The notes beneath the pieces were generated by a model that saw nothing but the letters and a program-made list of their open reading frames with translations, did no database searches and was not told the DNA's origin. From Pseudomonadota bacterium (GTDB lineage Bacteria; Pseudomonadota; Gammaproteobacteria; Burkholderiales; Burkholderiaceae_E), in assembly GCA_023389055.1 (NCBI GenBank), contig JAEWFA010000040.1, forward strand, positions 25,546 through 89,545: a stretch of 64,000 nucleotides of DNA, read 5' to 3'. Within the stretch, counting starts at the first letter, position 1; each line of letters opens with the position of its first letter. Of the stretch, positions 39,594 through 48,242 are shown piece after piece. Position numbers and translations under genes: made by a program.

Positions 39594-40106
39594 ATGCCGT
39601 CGCCACTCACGATCCTCGTTGCCACGATGACCGGAACGGCGGAGATGGTCGCGCAGGAAGTGCAGCAGGCTCTCGAGGCCCGGGGCCGCGAGGTCGAATT
39701 GCGCATGATGGACGGGCTCGACGCAGGCGCCTTCGCCGGCGGCGGCCTGTTCCTCGTCTGCACTTCCACCTACGGTTTCGGCAACGTGCCCGACAACGCG
39801 CAGGAGCTGATCGACAGCCTGGAGTCGTCACGTCCCGATCTGTCGTCGGTCGTCTACGGCGTGATCGCGCTGGGCGATCGTACCTACGGCGACACCTTCT
39901 GCCACGGAGGCGTGCGTTTCGACAAGCTGCTGTCGTCGCTCGGCGCACGCCGCGCCGGCGAGATGCTGCAACACGACGCGAGTTCGGGAGAGTTGCCCGA
40001 GGAGGCCGCCCCGGCGTGGGCGATCGCGTGGGTGCAGCAACTCGACGATCGCGGCAGCGAGCCGGCGGGGCCGTCTTCCCAACCCGATCGAGCAAGGAGC
40101 GAGTAG
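39594..40106 (+). CDS. Flavodoxin domain protein (MioC-like)
   Basis: Single-domain FMN electron carrier of 170 residues. It shows the three FMN loops: phosphate loop TMTGTAEM (about residues 10-17), 'STYGFGNVPDNA' near residue 60, and 'LGDRTYGDTFCHGG' near residue 95, similar to MioC and to the flavodoxin domain of diflavin reductases. A polar tail of about 20 residues follows. The ribosome-binding site is the AGGA directly before the ATG or the AAGGAG further up. The next gene starts 2 bp after its stop. Confidence 0.88.
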   Translation: MPSPLTILVATMTGTAEMVAQEVQQALEARGREVELRMMDGLDAGAFAGGGLFLVCTSTYGFGNVPDNAQELIDSLESSRPDLSSVVYGVIALGDRTYGDTFCHGGVRFDKLLSSLGARRAGEMLQHDASSGELPEEAAPAWAIAWVQQLDDRGSEPAGPSSQPDRARSE

Positions 40107-40108
40107 TC

Positions 40109-40561
40109 ATGTCCGACTGGGTCAAGACTTTCCGCGGTGTCGTTCTCGCGTCCGAGTACGACGCGGCGAGCCACATGAACTCGCGGATGTACGTCTCGCG
40201 CTTCGACCAGGCTACCTGGCTGCTGCTGCACGCGATCGGGCTGACGCCGTCGACGATGAAGGACAGGCGCCTGCGCGTCGCGATCGTGCGGCAGAACTTC
40301 CAGTTCATGCGCGAGCTGCGCGGCGGCGAGCTCGTGCAGGTGCGCAGCGGCTTTCTCGCCGTGGGCGACAAGTATTTTCGTTTCCTGCACCAGATGTTCG
40401 ACGAGGAGGGCGGTGCGATGCTCGCGACCTGCGACAGCGTCGCGGTGCAGGCCGCGCTCGAGACGAACCAGAGCGTGCCGCTCGAGGCGGCGTTGCGCGA
40501 GCGGGCGAAGGCGCACCTGGTGGTCGCCGGCAACGTGCCCGAGAGCGCGCTGCCCGGCTGA
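40109..40561 (+). CDS. Hotdog-fold acyl-CoA thioesterase family protein
   Basis: The 150-residue protein resembles 4-hydroxybenzoyl-CoA thioesterase-like hotdog enzymes. The 'SEYDAASHMNSRMYVSRFDQATW' region matches the usual Asp-x-x-Gly-His-x-Asn-x-x-x-Tyr active-site turn, though the catalytic Asp region is diverged. It is probably co-transcribed with the flavodoxin (2 bp gap, with AAGGAG upstream). The substrate is unknown; small acyl- or aryl-CoA esters are typical of the family. Confidence 0.75.
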   Translation: MSDWVKTFRGVVLASEYDAASHMNSRMYVSRFDQATWLLLHAIGLTPSTMKDRRLRVAIVRQNFQFMRELRGGELVQVRSGFLAVGDKYFRFLHQMFDEEGGAMLATCDSVAVQAALETNQSVPLEAALRERAKAHLVVAGNVPESALPG

Positions 40562-40634
40562 TCGCGATCGCGCGTTCGCGTCAGGCGGCAGCGAACCCCG
40601 CCGTTTTCGTGGCGCGAACAAACGACGTCGCTTG

Positions 40635-40871
40635 CAAAGGCGCGGGCCGTCTGCCGCGGGCGCGCCTATGCGCAGGCGAGAAGCGCAGCAGCGTCGGCGC
40701 GCGCGCGAAGCGCGCGTCGTCATCACTATCGCGGCCGCAATGTCTGAGCGGAGCGAGCGAAGCTCGCGCAGCGAGTTCGGCCGCGCAGCCGGCGCTGCGA
40801 GCATCGCAGCGAACCCCCGCGAAGCGGGGGCGGCGCATCGGCGCGCCCGCGGCAGATCGCCCGCGCCTTTG
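40635..40871. repeat. 237-bp element with 38-bp inverted ends
   Basis: Bases 40635-40672 and 40834-40871 are inverted copies matching at 35 of 38 positions. The 161-bp interior has more palindromes, including a perfect stem of CCCCCGC and GCGGGGG around GAA (40814-40830) and a region with CGCGCAGCGA also seen near 8.58 kb. No credible gene is inside. It fills the 321-bp gap between the thioesterase and the M50 protease. The architecture recalls the 226/228-bp elements at 50.4-51.0 kb, although the sequences differ. Confidence 0.85.
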
Positions 40872-40882
40872 CCGCTGAATGA

Positions 40883-41539
40883 TCAGTGGAGCCCCAGAAC
40901 CGCCCAGACGAGCGCCTCGCCGTAGTCGATCATCGGCATCAGCGCGCCGCCGAGCGCGCCGGTGGCCAGCAGCGCGAGCAGCACGAAGATGCCGTAGGGT
41001 TCGAGTCGCGAGTAGGCATTCGACAGCGTCTCGGGCAGCAGGCTCGCGACGATGCGCCCGCCGTCGAGCGGCGGGATGGGCACGAGGTTGAGCACGGCGA
41101 GCGCGAGGTTGACGAGAATGCCCGCGACGGCCATCCGGAACAGGAACTCGCTGTCCAGGCCGGCGATGAGCGACAGCTTGATCAGCGCGCCCCAGCCGAG
41201 CGCCATCGCGATGTTCGCGCCCGGGCCCGCGGCGGCGACGATTCCCATGTCGCGCCTGGGCGAGCGCAGGTTCGACTGGACGATCGGCACCGGCTTGGCC
41301 CAGCCGAACAGCAGTGCGCCGCCCATCGCCTTGCTCGCGAGCAGGATCAGCGCCGGCACGAGCAGCGTGCCCACCGGATCGATGTGTCGAAGAGGGTTGA
41401 TCGTCATGCGCCCGAGCTGCTGCGCGGTGCGGTCGCCGAGTCGCGCGGCGACGAACGCGTGAGCCGCTTCGTGCAGCGTGATGGCGAGGATCACGGGGAT
41501 CGCGTACACCGCCACCAGCTGCGGCAGGCTCGGTTCCAT
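40883..41539 (-). CDS. Site-2 protease family membrane metalloprotease (M50)
   Basis: The 218-residue protein has five to six membrane segments, the zinc-binding HEAAH (HExxH) in its second segment, and the third zinc ligand Asp in 'NLVPIPPLDGGR'. These define M50 intramembrane proteases. The ATG giving MEPSLPQLVAVYA was chosen; the open frame extends another 93 codons upstream but that stretch is Arg-rich and overlaps the neighbouring gene. Substrate unknown. It lies 44 bp after the Sua5/YciO-type gene, a common pairing in this order. Confidence 0.88.
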   Translation of the reverse strand: MEPSLPQLVAVYAIPVILAITLHEAAHAFVAARLGDRTAQQLGRMTINPLRHIDPVGTLLVPALILLASKAMGGALLFGWAKPVPIVQSNLRSPRRDMGIVAAAGPGANIAMALGWGALIKLSLIAGLDSEFLFRMAVAGILVNLALAVLNLVPIPPLDGGRIVASLLPETLSNAYSRLEPYGIFVLLALLATGALGGALMPMIDYGEALVWAVLGLH

Positions 41540-41583
41540 GGCGGCGATTGTAGCAGCGGCCCCCTCAACTTCCGGGGCTGCGC

Positions 41584-42240
41584 TCAGAAGCGAACGCGCA
41601 ACGTCGAAGACTCCGAACGCGTCATCCCGGCACCGATGTCGCCGCGCCCGACGCGTACGACCATCGGCTCGTCGCCGGTGAGATCGACGACCGTCGTCGG
41701 ATCGAATCCCTGCCCGCCGCCGTCGACCACGAGACCGACGCGACCGCCCAGGCGCTCGACGACCTCCTCGGCTTCGTGCAGCGGATCGTTCTCGCCGGGC
41801 AGGATCAGGCTCGAGCACAGCACCGGTTCACCGTGCGCCTCGAGCACGCCCTGCGCGATCGGCGAATCGGGCACGCGAAGCCCGATCGTCTTGCGCGACG
41901 GATGCCACAGGCGCCTGGGCACCTCTCGCGTCGCGTCGAGCACGAAGGTGTAGGGGCCGGGCGTCCACTCCTTCAGGAAGCGGTACTGCGAATTGTCGAC
42001 GCGTGCATAGGTGGACAGCTCCGAGAGGTCGCGGCACATCAGCGTGAGCAGGTGCCGGGCGTCGAGGCCGCGGATCGCGCGCAGTCGCTCGACCGCCTCG
42101 CGATCGCCCAGCCGGCAGGCGAGCACGTAGCAGGCATCGGTGGGCATCGCAACCAGATCGCCCCGGCGCAATGCGTCGGCGGCAAGGACGAGGAGCCGGC
42201 GCTGCGGATTGGCGGGGTGGACCTCCAGGCGCTGCGTCAT
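41584..42240 (-). CDS. Sua5/YciO family L-threonylcarbamoyladenylate synthase-type protein
   Basis: The 218-residue protein belongs to the Sua5/YciO/YrdC family. It shows the nucleotide-binding Lys/Arg-rich segment and 'MPTDACYVLAC' near the N-terminus. It looks closer to YciO than to the essential TsaC, so its role in t6A tRNA modification is uncertain. The ATG forms a 4-bp ATGA overlap with the upstream PHP gene; an open frame continues upstream but is shadow. Confidence 0.86.
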   Translation of the reverse strand: MTQRLEVHPANPQRRLLVLAADALRRGDLVAMPTDACYVLACRLGDREAVERLRAIRGLDARHLLTLMCRDLSELSTYARVDNSQYRFLKEWTPGPYTFVLDATREVPRRLWHPSRKTIGLRVPDSPIAQGVLEAHGEPVLCSSLILPGENDPLHEAEEVVERLGGRVGLVVDGGGQGFDPTTVVDLTGDEPMVVRVGRGDIGAGMTRSESSTLRVRF

Positions 42241-43154
42241 TCGTCGATCGTGCTCGCCGCGCAGCGCGCTCGTGCGCGCGACGCCTCGGGCCAGTCGTGC
42301 CACACCGGAACGAGTCCCTGGGGCAGCGCGGGCAGGGATCCGAACTCGGTACGACTCTCGCCGGGACCGTGGAAATCGGTGCCGCGCGAAGCGAGCAGCT
42401 GCAATCGCGACGCGAGCCCGGCGAAGCGGCGCTGGTCGTCGCGGGTGTGCGATCCGCTGATGACCTCGATCGCCGTGCCGCCGAAGACGCGGAACTCGTC
42501 GATCAGCGTATAGAGCGCTGCCGCGTCGAGCCGATAGCGCGCCGGATGCGCGAGCACCGCCACGCCGCCGGCGCCGACGATCCAGCCCACGGCGTCCTCG
42601 AGCGCGGCCCAGCGATGCGGGACGAAGCCCGGCTTGCCCTCGACCAGGTAGCGTCGAAACACTTCGCGCACGTCGCCGCAGACGCCCTGCTCGACCAGGA
42701 AGCGCGCGAAATGCGTGCGCCCGACCAGCGCCGGGTTCGTGACATGACGAAGCGCCCCCTCGAAGGCGCCGTCGATGCCGGCCCGGGCGAGTTCGTCGCC
42801 CATCGCGCGGGCGCGTTCGTCTCGGCCGCTGCGCGTTGCGGCAAGACCGTCGGCCAGGGCCTGCGCAGCCGGATCGACGCGCAAGCCGACGATGTGGATC
42901 GTCTCGCCACCCCAGCTGACGGAAACCTCGACGCCGCAGACGAACTCGATGCCGAGGCGCTGCGCCTCGCAACGTGCCTCGGCCACGCCGCCGAGGTGGT
43001 CGTGATCGGTGAGCGCGAGCAGGCGCACGCCGCTTTCGTGCGCGCGGCGCACCACTTCGATGGGGGTGAGCGTACCGTCGGAGACGCGGGAGTGACTGTG
43101 CAGGTCGGCGTCGAAATTCGTCAGTGGCGCCGCGGGGGCGCGGCCTTGCGTCAA
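42237..43154 (-). CDS. PHP-domain phosphoesterase (RNase AM / TrpH type)
   Basis: The 305-residue protein opens with the PHP metal motif DLHSHS, followed by 'LTDHDHLGG' and 'VLAHPARY' and ends with 'GTDFHGPG', the ordered metal-binding set of the TrpH/YciV group. Members hydrolyse 3',5'-nucleoside bisphosphates or trim 5' ends of short RNAs. The TTG start overlaps the stop of the upstream hydrolase by 4 bp and has GAGGAG eight bases upstream, which supports it over later codons. It overlaps the Sua5-type gene by 4 bp. Confidence 0.88.
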   Translation of the reverse strand: MTQGRAPAAPLTNFDADLHSHSRVSDGTLTPIEVVRRAHESGVRLLALTDHDHLGGVAEARCEAQRLGIEFVCGVEVSVSWGGETIHIVGLRVDPAAQALADGLAATRSGRDERARAMGDELARAGIDGAFEGALRHVTNPALVGRTHFARFLVEQGVCGDVREVFRRYLVEGKPGFVPHRWAALEDAVGWIVGAGGVAVLAHPARYRLDAAALYTLIDEFRVFGGTAIEVISGSHTRDDQRRFAGLASRLQLLASRGTDFHGPGESRTEFGSLPALPQGLVPVWHDWPEASRARARCAASTIDE

Positions 43155-44062
43155 GCGAAGAACTCCTCGATCAGCCGGGCGACTTCGTCCGGACGATCAT
43201 GGTGGAGCATGTGACCGGCATCGGCAACTTCGACCCTGCGCAGCGAGCGGATCGCTCGCAGCCGCTCCTCGTAGTCGGCTCGTCGTGCAAAGGCGCTGCG
43301 CTCGTCGACGACACCGGCGGTGACGAGCAGCACATCGGCGCGCACCTCGCGCCAGCAGGCCAGCGTCTCGTCGACGCGATACAGGATCGGCGACGGTTGG
43401 CGATGCACCGGATCGCCGAGCAGCTCGAAGCGACCGTCGTCCTTCTCGCGAGACCAGTGCAGCGCGAGAAACGCGGCCCGGTCGGCGGGCAGGCGCGGAT
43501 CGTTGCGCATCAGGCGTTCGGCGACGGCCTGCCGCGACGGATAGTCGCGCATCGAAGCGCCGGTGGCCAGTGCATCGAGCCATTGCGCGTAGCGGCCGGG
43601 CGCCTGCGACGGCTGCGTGGCGGCCAGCCCCAGTCCGTCGAGATTCACGACGCGACGCACGCGCTGCGGACGGATTCCGGCGTACAGCAGCGCGACGTTG
43701 CCGCCCATGCTGTGACCGACGAGATCGACGGCCTGCGTCGGCGAGAAGGCCTGCAGCAGCGCTTCGAGGTCCCCCAGGTAGTCGGGGAACCAGTAGGCAT
43801 CGGCGCCGGAACGGGCGCTTTCGCCGAAACCGCGCCAGTCGGGCGCGAGCACGCGCCAGTGCCCCGGCAGCCGGTCGACGACGAACTGGAACGACGCGGA
43901 CACGTCCATCCAGCCGTGCAGCAGGAAGAGCGTCGGCGCCGCTTCGACGCCGCCCTGCCCGTCCCAGCAGCGCAGGTGATAGCGCAGCCCGCGCACGACA
44001 GGGAACAGGGAACGACTTTCGCGTTGCGGGCGATACGCGCCGGCGGCGGCGGAACTCGGCAC
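43151..44062 (-). CDS. Alpha/beta hydrolase
   Basis: Alpha/beta-fold hydrolase of 303 residues. It has the oxyanion segment 'LLHGWMDVSASF', the nucleophile elbow GHSMGGN (Ser in the middle), and a late His in 'AGHMLHHDRP', consistent with a catalytic triad. The substrate is unknown. The GTG start has AGGAG eight bases upstream. A much longer open frame would run under the divergent acyl-CoA synthetase gene and was rejected. It is the first gene of a four-gene - strand block with PHP, Sua5/YciO and M50 genes. Confidence 0.87.
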   Translation of the reverse strand: MPSSAAAGAYRPQRESRSLFPVVRGLRYHLRCWDGQGGVEAAPTLFLLHGWMDVSASFQFVVDRLPGHWRVLAPDWRGFGESARSGADAYWFPDYLGDLEALLQAFSPTQAVDLVGHSMGGNVALLYAGIRPQRVRRVVNLDGLGLAATQPSQAPGRYAQWLDALATGASMRDYPSRQAVAERLMRNDPRLPADRAAFLALHWSREKDDGRFELLGDPVHRQPSPILYRVDETLACWREVRADVLLVTAGVVDERSAFARRADYEERLRAIRSLRRVEVADAGHMLHHDRPDEVARLIEEFFA

Positions 44063-44116
44063 AATGATCACTCCTGCGGACGGCGTCCGATCGGACAGAA
44101 GAAAACGGAGACAGGC

Positions 44117-45796
44117 ATGAGAGCCGGGTTGCGCGACGACTACGACACCTTGTACTCGCAATTCCGCTGGCACGTTCCCGAGCGCTTCAACATAGCGCAA
44201 GCCTGCTGCACGCGCTGGGCAGACGACGCACGGCGCACCGCGCTCATCGTCGAGCACGGCGACGGGCGCATCGAGCGGGTCGCATACCGGCGCCTGCAGC
44301 GCGACGGAAACCGCCTCGCGAACGCGTTGCGCGCGCTCGGCGCGCAGCGCGGCGACCGCATCGCGATCGTGCTTCCGCAGCGCCCCGAGACGGTCGTTTC
44401 GCACGTCGCGATCCATTCACTGGGCGCGATCGCAATGCCCCTGTCGATGCTGTTCGGACCCGAGGCGCTGCGCTACCGGCTCGAGAACAGCGAAGCGACG
44501 ATCGCGATCGTCGCCGCAGCGCAGGCCGATGCGCTTCGCGCGGCGCGCGGCGATGCGCTGCGCCACCTGATCGTCGTCGACGACGACGCCGCGCCCACCG
44601 CGCTGGGCGCCGCAGAGCACGCCTGGTCGTCGCTGCTCGGTTCGGCCAGCGAGCGCTTCGACGCCGTCGGCACCAGCGCCGACGACCCGGCAGTGCTCAT
44701 CTACACGAGCGGCACCACCGGTCCGCCGAAGGGCGCGCTGATCGCGCACCGCACGCTGATCGGCAACCTCGCCGGCTTCGTCGCGTCGCAGAACTGGTTT
44801 CCGCACCCGAGAGACGTGTTCTGGTCGCCGGCCGACTGGGCATGGACCGGCGGGTTGATGGATGCGTTGTTGCCGACGCTGTATTTCGGGCGCCCGATCG
44901 TCGCGCATGCGGGCCGCTTCGACCCGGCACGCGCCTTCGAGATGCTCGAACGACACGGCGTGACGAACGCGTTCCTCTTTCCCACCGCGCTGAAGATGCT
45001 GATGAAGCACGAACCCGAGCCGCGCAAGCGCCACCGGCTCGCGCTGCGCGCCATCATGAGCGGCGGCGAGGCGGTGGGCGACACGCTGTTCGACTGGTGC
45101 CGCGACGCGCTGGGCGTCACCGTCAACGAGATCTTCGGGCAGACCGAAGCGAACTACGTCGTCGGCAACTCGTCGCAACGCTGGCCGGCGCGTCCCGGCT
45201 CGATCGGACGCGCCTACCCCGGACATCGCATCGCAATCCTCGACGACGACGGCAACGAACTGCCGCCCGGACAGCTCGGCGAAATCGCGGTGGGCCGACT
45301 CGACATCCACGGCGACCCCGACCCGGTCGTCTTCCTCGGCTACTGGCGCAACGACGAAGCCACGCGAAACAAGTACACCGGCAACTGGCTGCGCACCGGC
45401 GATCTCGCCGCCGCCGATCCGGACGGCTATCTCTGGTACGGCGGGCGCGCCGACGACATGTTCAAGGCGGCCGGCTACCGTATCGGTCCGAGCGAGATCG
45501 AGAGCTGCCTGATCCGTCATCCAGCGGTGGCCAACGCCGCCGTCGTGCCCAAGCCCGACGTCGAGCGCGGCAACCTGGTGAAAGCGTATGTCGTGCTCGC
45601 CTCCGGCCAGCGCGCGTGCGACGAGCTCGTCGAAGCGCTGCAGCTGCACGTGCGCGGCAAGCTCGCGCCGTACGAGTATCCGAAGGAGATCGAGTTCGTC
45701 GAGGAACTGCCGATGACGACGACCGGCAAGGTGCAGCGCGCGGTGTTGCGCAAGCAGGAGCAGGCGCGCGCGGAGGCGCTCAGAACGTCGCGGTGA
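44117..45796 (+). CDS. Acyl-CoA synthetase, AMP-forming (medium-chain type)
   Basis: Adenylate-forming ligase of 559 residues that activates a carboxylic acid to its acyl-CoA. It shows the AMP-binding P-loop YTSGTTGPPKG, the 'GQTEANYVVGN' motif, 'WLRTGDLAAADPDGY', the hinge 'YRIGPSEIES', and the C-terminal catalytic Lys in 'TTTGKVQR'. The sequence resembles acetate or medium-chain (MACS-type) synthetases; the acid is not certain. It is divergent from the alpha/beta hydrolase with only 54 bp between the starts. Its 3' end overlaps the TonB-receptor gene by 17 bp on the opposite strand. Confidence 0.9.
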   Translation: MRAGLRDDYDTLYSQFRWHVPERFNIAQACCTRWADDARRTALIVEHGDGRIERVAYRRLQRDGNRLANALRALGAQRGDRIAIVLPQRPETVVSHVAIHSLGAIAMPLSMLFGPEALRYRLENSEATIAIVAAAQADALRAARGDALRHLIVVDDDAAPTALGAAEHAWSSLLGSASERFDAVGTSADDPAVLIYTSGTTGPPKGALIAHRTLIGNLAGFVASQNWFPHPRDVFWSPADWAWTGGLMDALLPTLYFGRPIVAHAGRFDPARAFEMLERHGVTNAFLFPTALKMLMKHEPEPRKRHRLALRAIMSGGEAVGDTLFDWCRDALGVTVNEIFGQTEANYVVGNSSQRWPARPGSIGRAYPGHRIAILDDDGNELPPGQLGEIAVGRLDIHGDPDPVVFLGYWRNDEATRNKYTGNWLRTGDLAAADPDGYLWYGGRADDMFKAAGYRIGPSEIESCLIRHPAVANAAVVPKPDVERGNLVKAYVVLASGQRACDELVEALQLHVRGKLAPYEYPKEIEFVEELPMTTTGKVQRAVLRKQEQARAEALRTSR

Positions 45797-47768
45797 GGTC
45801 CAGTCGCACCCGGCGTCCGGGTGCGACGAACCCCACGTACCACTCGTTTCGCTTGTCCATCACGTTGTCGACGGCGAAGGCGGCGCGCAGCCACTTGTTC
45901 GCCCGCAGCACCACGGCGGCGTCGCTGCGCAGGTAGGTGGGAAGCAGCACGTTGCCGGTCGGGATCGACGAATCGAAGATGTCGACCGCGTACTCGGTGC
46001 TCCACGCGAACGACCACCGCGGATCGATCTGCCACGATGCCTGCACGCCGGCACGCCGTCCGGGGCGTTGCCGCAGCGGCTCGTCGCTGTCGGCCACGCG
46101 GGTGATCAGCCGCGTGAAGTGTGCGCTGAGCAGCAGCGCGTCGCTCGCCTTCCAGCGCACCTCGAATTCGGCGCCGCGCACGTTCACCGTGCTCGCGTTG
46201 ACGAGCTGGTTCGTCGCGTTGTCGAAAGTGACGAGATCCGTGTACCGCGTGCGGAACAGCGTCACCGCTGCATTGCCCGCGCCGTCGGCGAACGGCTGCT
46301 CGTAGCCCACCGAGCCGCCCTTGCTGTGCTCGGCGCGCAGGTCGGGATTGCCGCTGAGCAGCGGCGGCAGCCCGAGCGCGAAGAAGCTCGGCGGCTTGAA
46401 TCCTTCCGAATAACTCGCGCGCAGCGAACCGCCGGTGGAGCGCAGCGCATAGCGGATGCCGGCGCTGGGGCTCGTGTCCGAGCCGATTCCGTCGACGCGA
46501 TCGTGGCGCAGGCCGCCGCGCACGACGAGGTTCTCGGTGGCGAGCCACTTCAGCTCGGCGAAGCCCGAACGCGTGTTGCGCCTGAGGTCGAAATCCGCCG
46601 GGATCGGCATGCCGAACAGCGTATAGACGATGCGGTCTGCGCCGTGTTCGCGCTGGTACTCGAGCCCCAGCGCGAGCTCGCTGCCGCCGGGATGGTGGAA
46701 CACGACGTTCGCCAGCGCCGCGTCGCGCTCGAAATCGGAGCGCGAGACGGCTGCGGGCAGGCCGATCGGACTGCGCAGCCCGGGAGCGACGCCGGGAGAA
46801 TCGATGTCCTCGCCCCGCTGGTAGCGCGTCAGCGCCGCGTTCAGCGTGGCGACCTCGCCGAAATCGTGCCAGCCGCGAACGCGCCAACTGGTGTCGCTCG
46901 CCTCGCGCCGATCGAGCGTGCGCAGCAGCGCGCGACGCAGCCCACCGCTGTCGTCCGGGAAGTTCGTGCTCTCGCGCTCGCCGTGGCGAAGGTCGAGGTC
47001 GACGCCGCCGGTGGCACCGATCGCGAAACGCGCCGAGCCGGTGAAGACGCGGCGATCGAGCGCTCCGCCGAGAGCGTCGCTGCCGTCGCGCAGGCGCGAA
47101 GCGCCCAACGAAAAGCGGGCAGCACCGACCCCGGCCGATGCGCGCGCGTGCAGGTTGCGGTAGTGCTGGCCGCCGAGTCCTGCGCCGATCTCGCCGCTGG
47201 GCTCGTTGCGCGTCGCCGCGCGCGTCACGATGTTGATCACGCCGCCCATCGCATCGGCGCCGTAGACCGACGACGCCGCACCGCGCAGCACCTCGACCCG
47301 CTCGATCTGGCTCGGGTCGAGCCCCGAGAGATCGAAGGCGCCACCGCGCGAATTCGTCGGGTCGTTCACCCGCACGCCGTCGATCAGCACCAGCACGTGG
47401 TTCGGATCGCTGCCGCGGATGTACGGCAGGCTGATTCCGCCGGGTCCGCCGAGCTGGTCGACCTGCAGTCCGGGCACCTGGCGGAAGAGGTCGACGCCGC
47501 TGGCGAGATCGCGGCGCTCGAGCTGCTCGCGAGTGACGATCGTGACGCTGTCGACCGCCTCGCGCTGCAGCGTCGGCACGCGATACGCGGTGACGACGAC
47601 GTCCTCGAGCGAGCCCTCCCGGGCACCCTCGGTGCCGGAGGCCGACGGCTGCGCGCCCACGGCGCTCGCCAACGACGAGGCGAGCAACACGGCGCCGGTG
47701 TGCAACGAGGAGCGCCACGCATGGCGGGCCAAGCGCCCCGGGTTCGGCTGGCCGAGGCGCGCGCTCAT
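45780..47768 (-). CDS. TonB-dependent outer-membrane receptor, BtuB-like
   Basis: Outer-membrane transporter of 662 residues. A signal peptide (about residues 1-36, ending SAVGA) is followed by a TonB-box-like segment (EDVVVTAY), the plug domain with 'LIDGVRVND' and 'IERVEVLRGAASSVYGADAMGGVINIVT', and a beta-barrel ending in a terminal Phe (LDLTATF). It looks like the cobalamin receptor group. The ATG makes a 4-bp overlap with the cytochrome gene, so it is the third gene of a dehydrogenase-cytochrome-receptor operon. That context makes a cofactor such as PQQ an alternative cargo to cobalamin. Confidence 0.88.
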   Translation of the reverse strand: MSARLGQPNPGRLARHAWRSSLHTGAVLLASSLASAVGAQPSASGTEGAREGSLEDVVVTAYRVPTLQREAVDSVTIVTREQLERRDLASGVDLFRQVPGLQVDQLGGPGGISLPYIRGSDPNHVLVLIDGVRVNDPTNSRGGAFDLSGLDPSQIERVEVLRGAASSVYGADAMGGVINIVTRAATRNEPSGEIGAGLGGQHYRNLHARASAGVGAARFSLGASRLRDGSDALGGALDRRVFTGSARFAIGATGGVDLDLRHGERESTNFPDDSGGLRRALLRTLDRREASDTSWRVRGWHDFGEVATLNAALTRYQRGEDIDSPGVAPGLRSPIGLPAAVSRSDFERDAALANVVFHHPGGSELALGLEYQREHGADRIVYTLFGMPIPADFDLRRNTRSGFAELKWLATENLVVRGGLRHDRVDGIGSDTSPSAGIRYALRSTGGSLRASYSEGFKPPSFFALGLPPLLSGNPDLRAEHSKGGSVGYEQPFADGAGNAAVTLFRTRYTDLVTFDNATNQLVNASTVNVRGAEFEVRWKASDALLLSAHFTRLITRVADSDEPLRQRPGRRAGVQASWQIDPRWSFAWSTEYAVDIFDSSIPTGNVLLPTYLRSDAAVVLRANKWLRAAFAVDNVMDKRNEWYVGFVAPGRRVRLDLTATF

Positions 47769-48235
47769 TTCCCGAGCGTGCGCACGTAGGCAATGACCCG
47801 CAGCATCTCGTCCTGTGACATCCGGCTGGCGAACGACTGCATCGCCCCGGAGGCACCGACATAGAGGATGGCGAACATGCCCGGGTCGGTCGAGGTCTGT
47901 CGATAGACGTGCTCGCTGCCGATCAGCGCGGGACACATCTTGCCGCTGCCGTCGGAGTTGTGGCAGACCTGGCACCACTGCTCGTACAGCGCCTTGCCCT
48001 GCTCGATCGCCGTGCGATCGTCGCGGTAGGCGTTCTCGCCCGTCTGCTTGAAGCGCTCGAGCGCCGGTGTCTTCGTCTTCGCTTCGGGCACCTCGATGGG
48101 CTGGCCGTCGAAAGGATGGCGAAACACCGGCTTCTCCGCGCCCGCCGCCGGCAACGCCGCAGCGACGAGCACGAGCGCAAGTGCACCAGCGAACGAGTGC
48201 GCGGCGCTCGGCGATCTGCCGCGCGCCGCGCTCAC
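47765..48235 (-). CDS. Periplasmic c-type cytochrome
   Basis: Small monohaem cytochrome c of 156 residues. It has a signal peptide (about 1-35, ending PAAGA), the haem motif C88-Q-V-C91-H92, and a later Met (around 'GASGAMQSFASRM') that can serve as the sixth haem ligand. The GTG start lies 8 bp after the dehydrogenase stop; no good ribosome-binding site is seen, which suggests coupling. It probably takes electrons from the upstream dehydrogenase. It overlaps the receptor gene by 4 bp. Confidence 0.86.
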   Translation of the reverse strand: MSAARGRSPSAAHSFAGALALVLVAAALPAAGAEKPVFRHPFDGQPIEVPEAKTKTPALERFKQTGENAYRDDRTAIEQGKALYEQWCQVCHNSDGSGKMCPALIGSEHVYRQTSTDPGMFAILYVGASGAMQSFASRMSQDEMLRVIAYVRTLGK

Positions 48236-48242
48236 GCCGCGA

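Noticed and set aside
43151..44416. Extended start for the alpha/beta hydrolase at 44416
   Set aside because: It would run 300 bp under the divergent acyl-CoA synthetase. The GTG at 44062 has a good ribosome-binding site and gives a normal family length.
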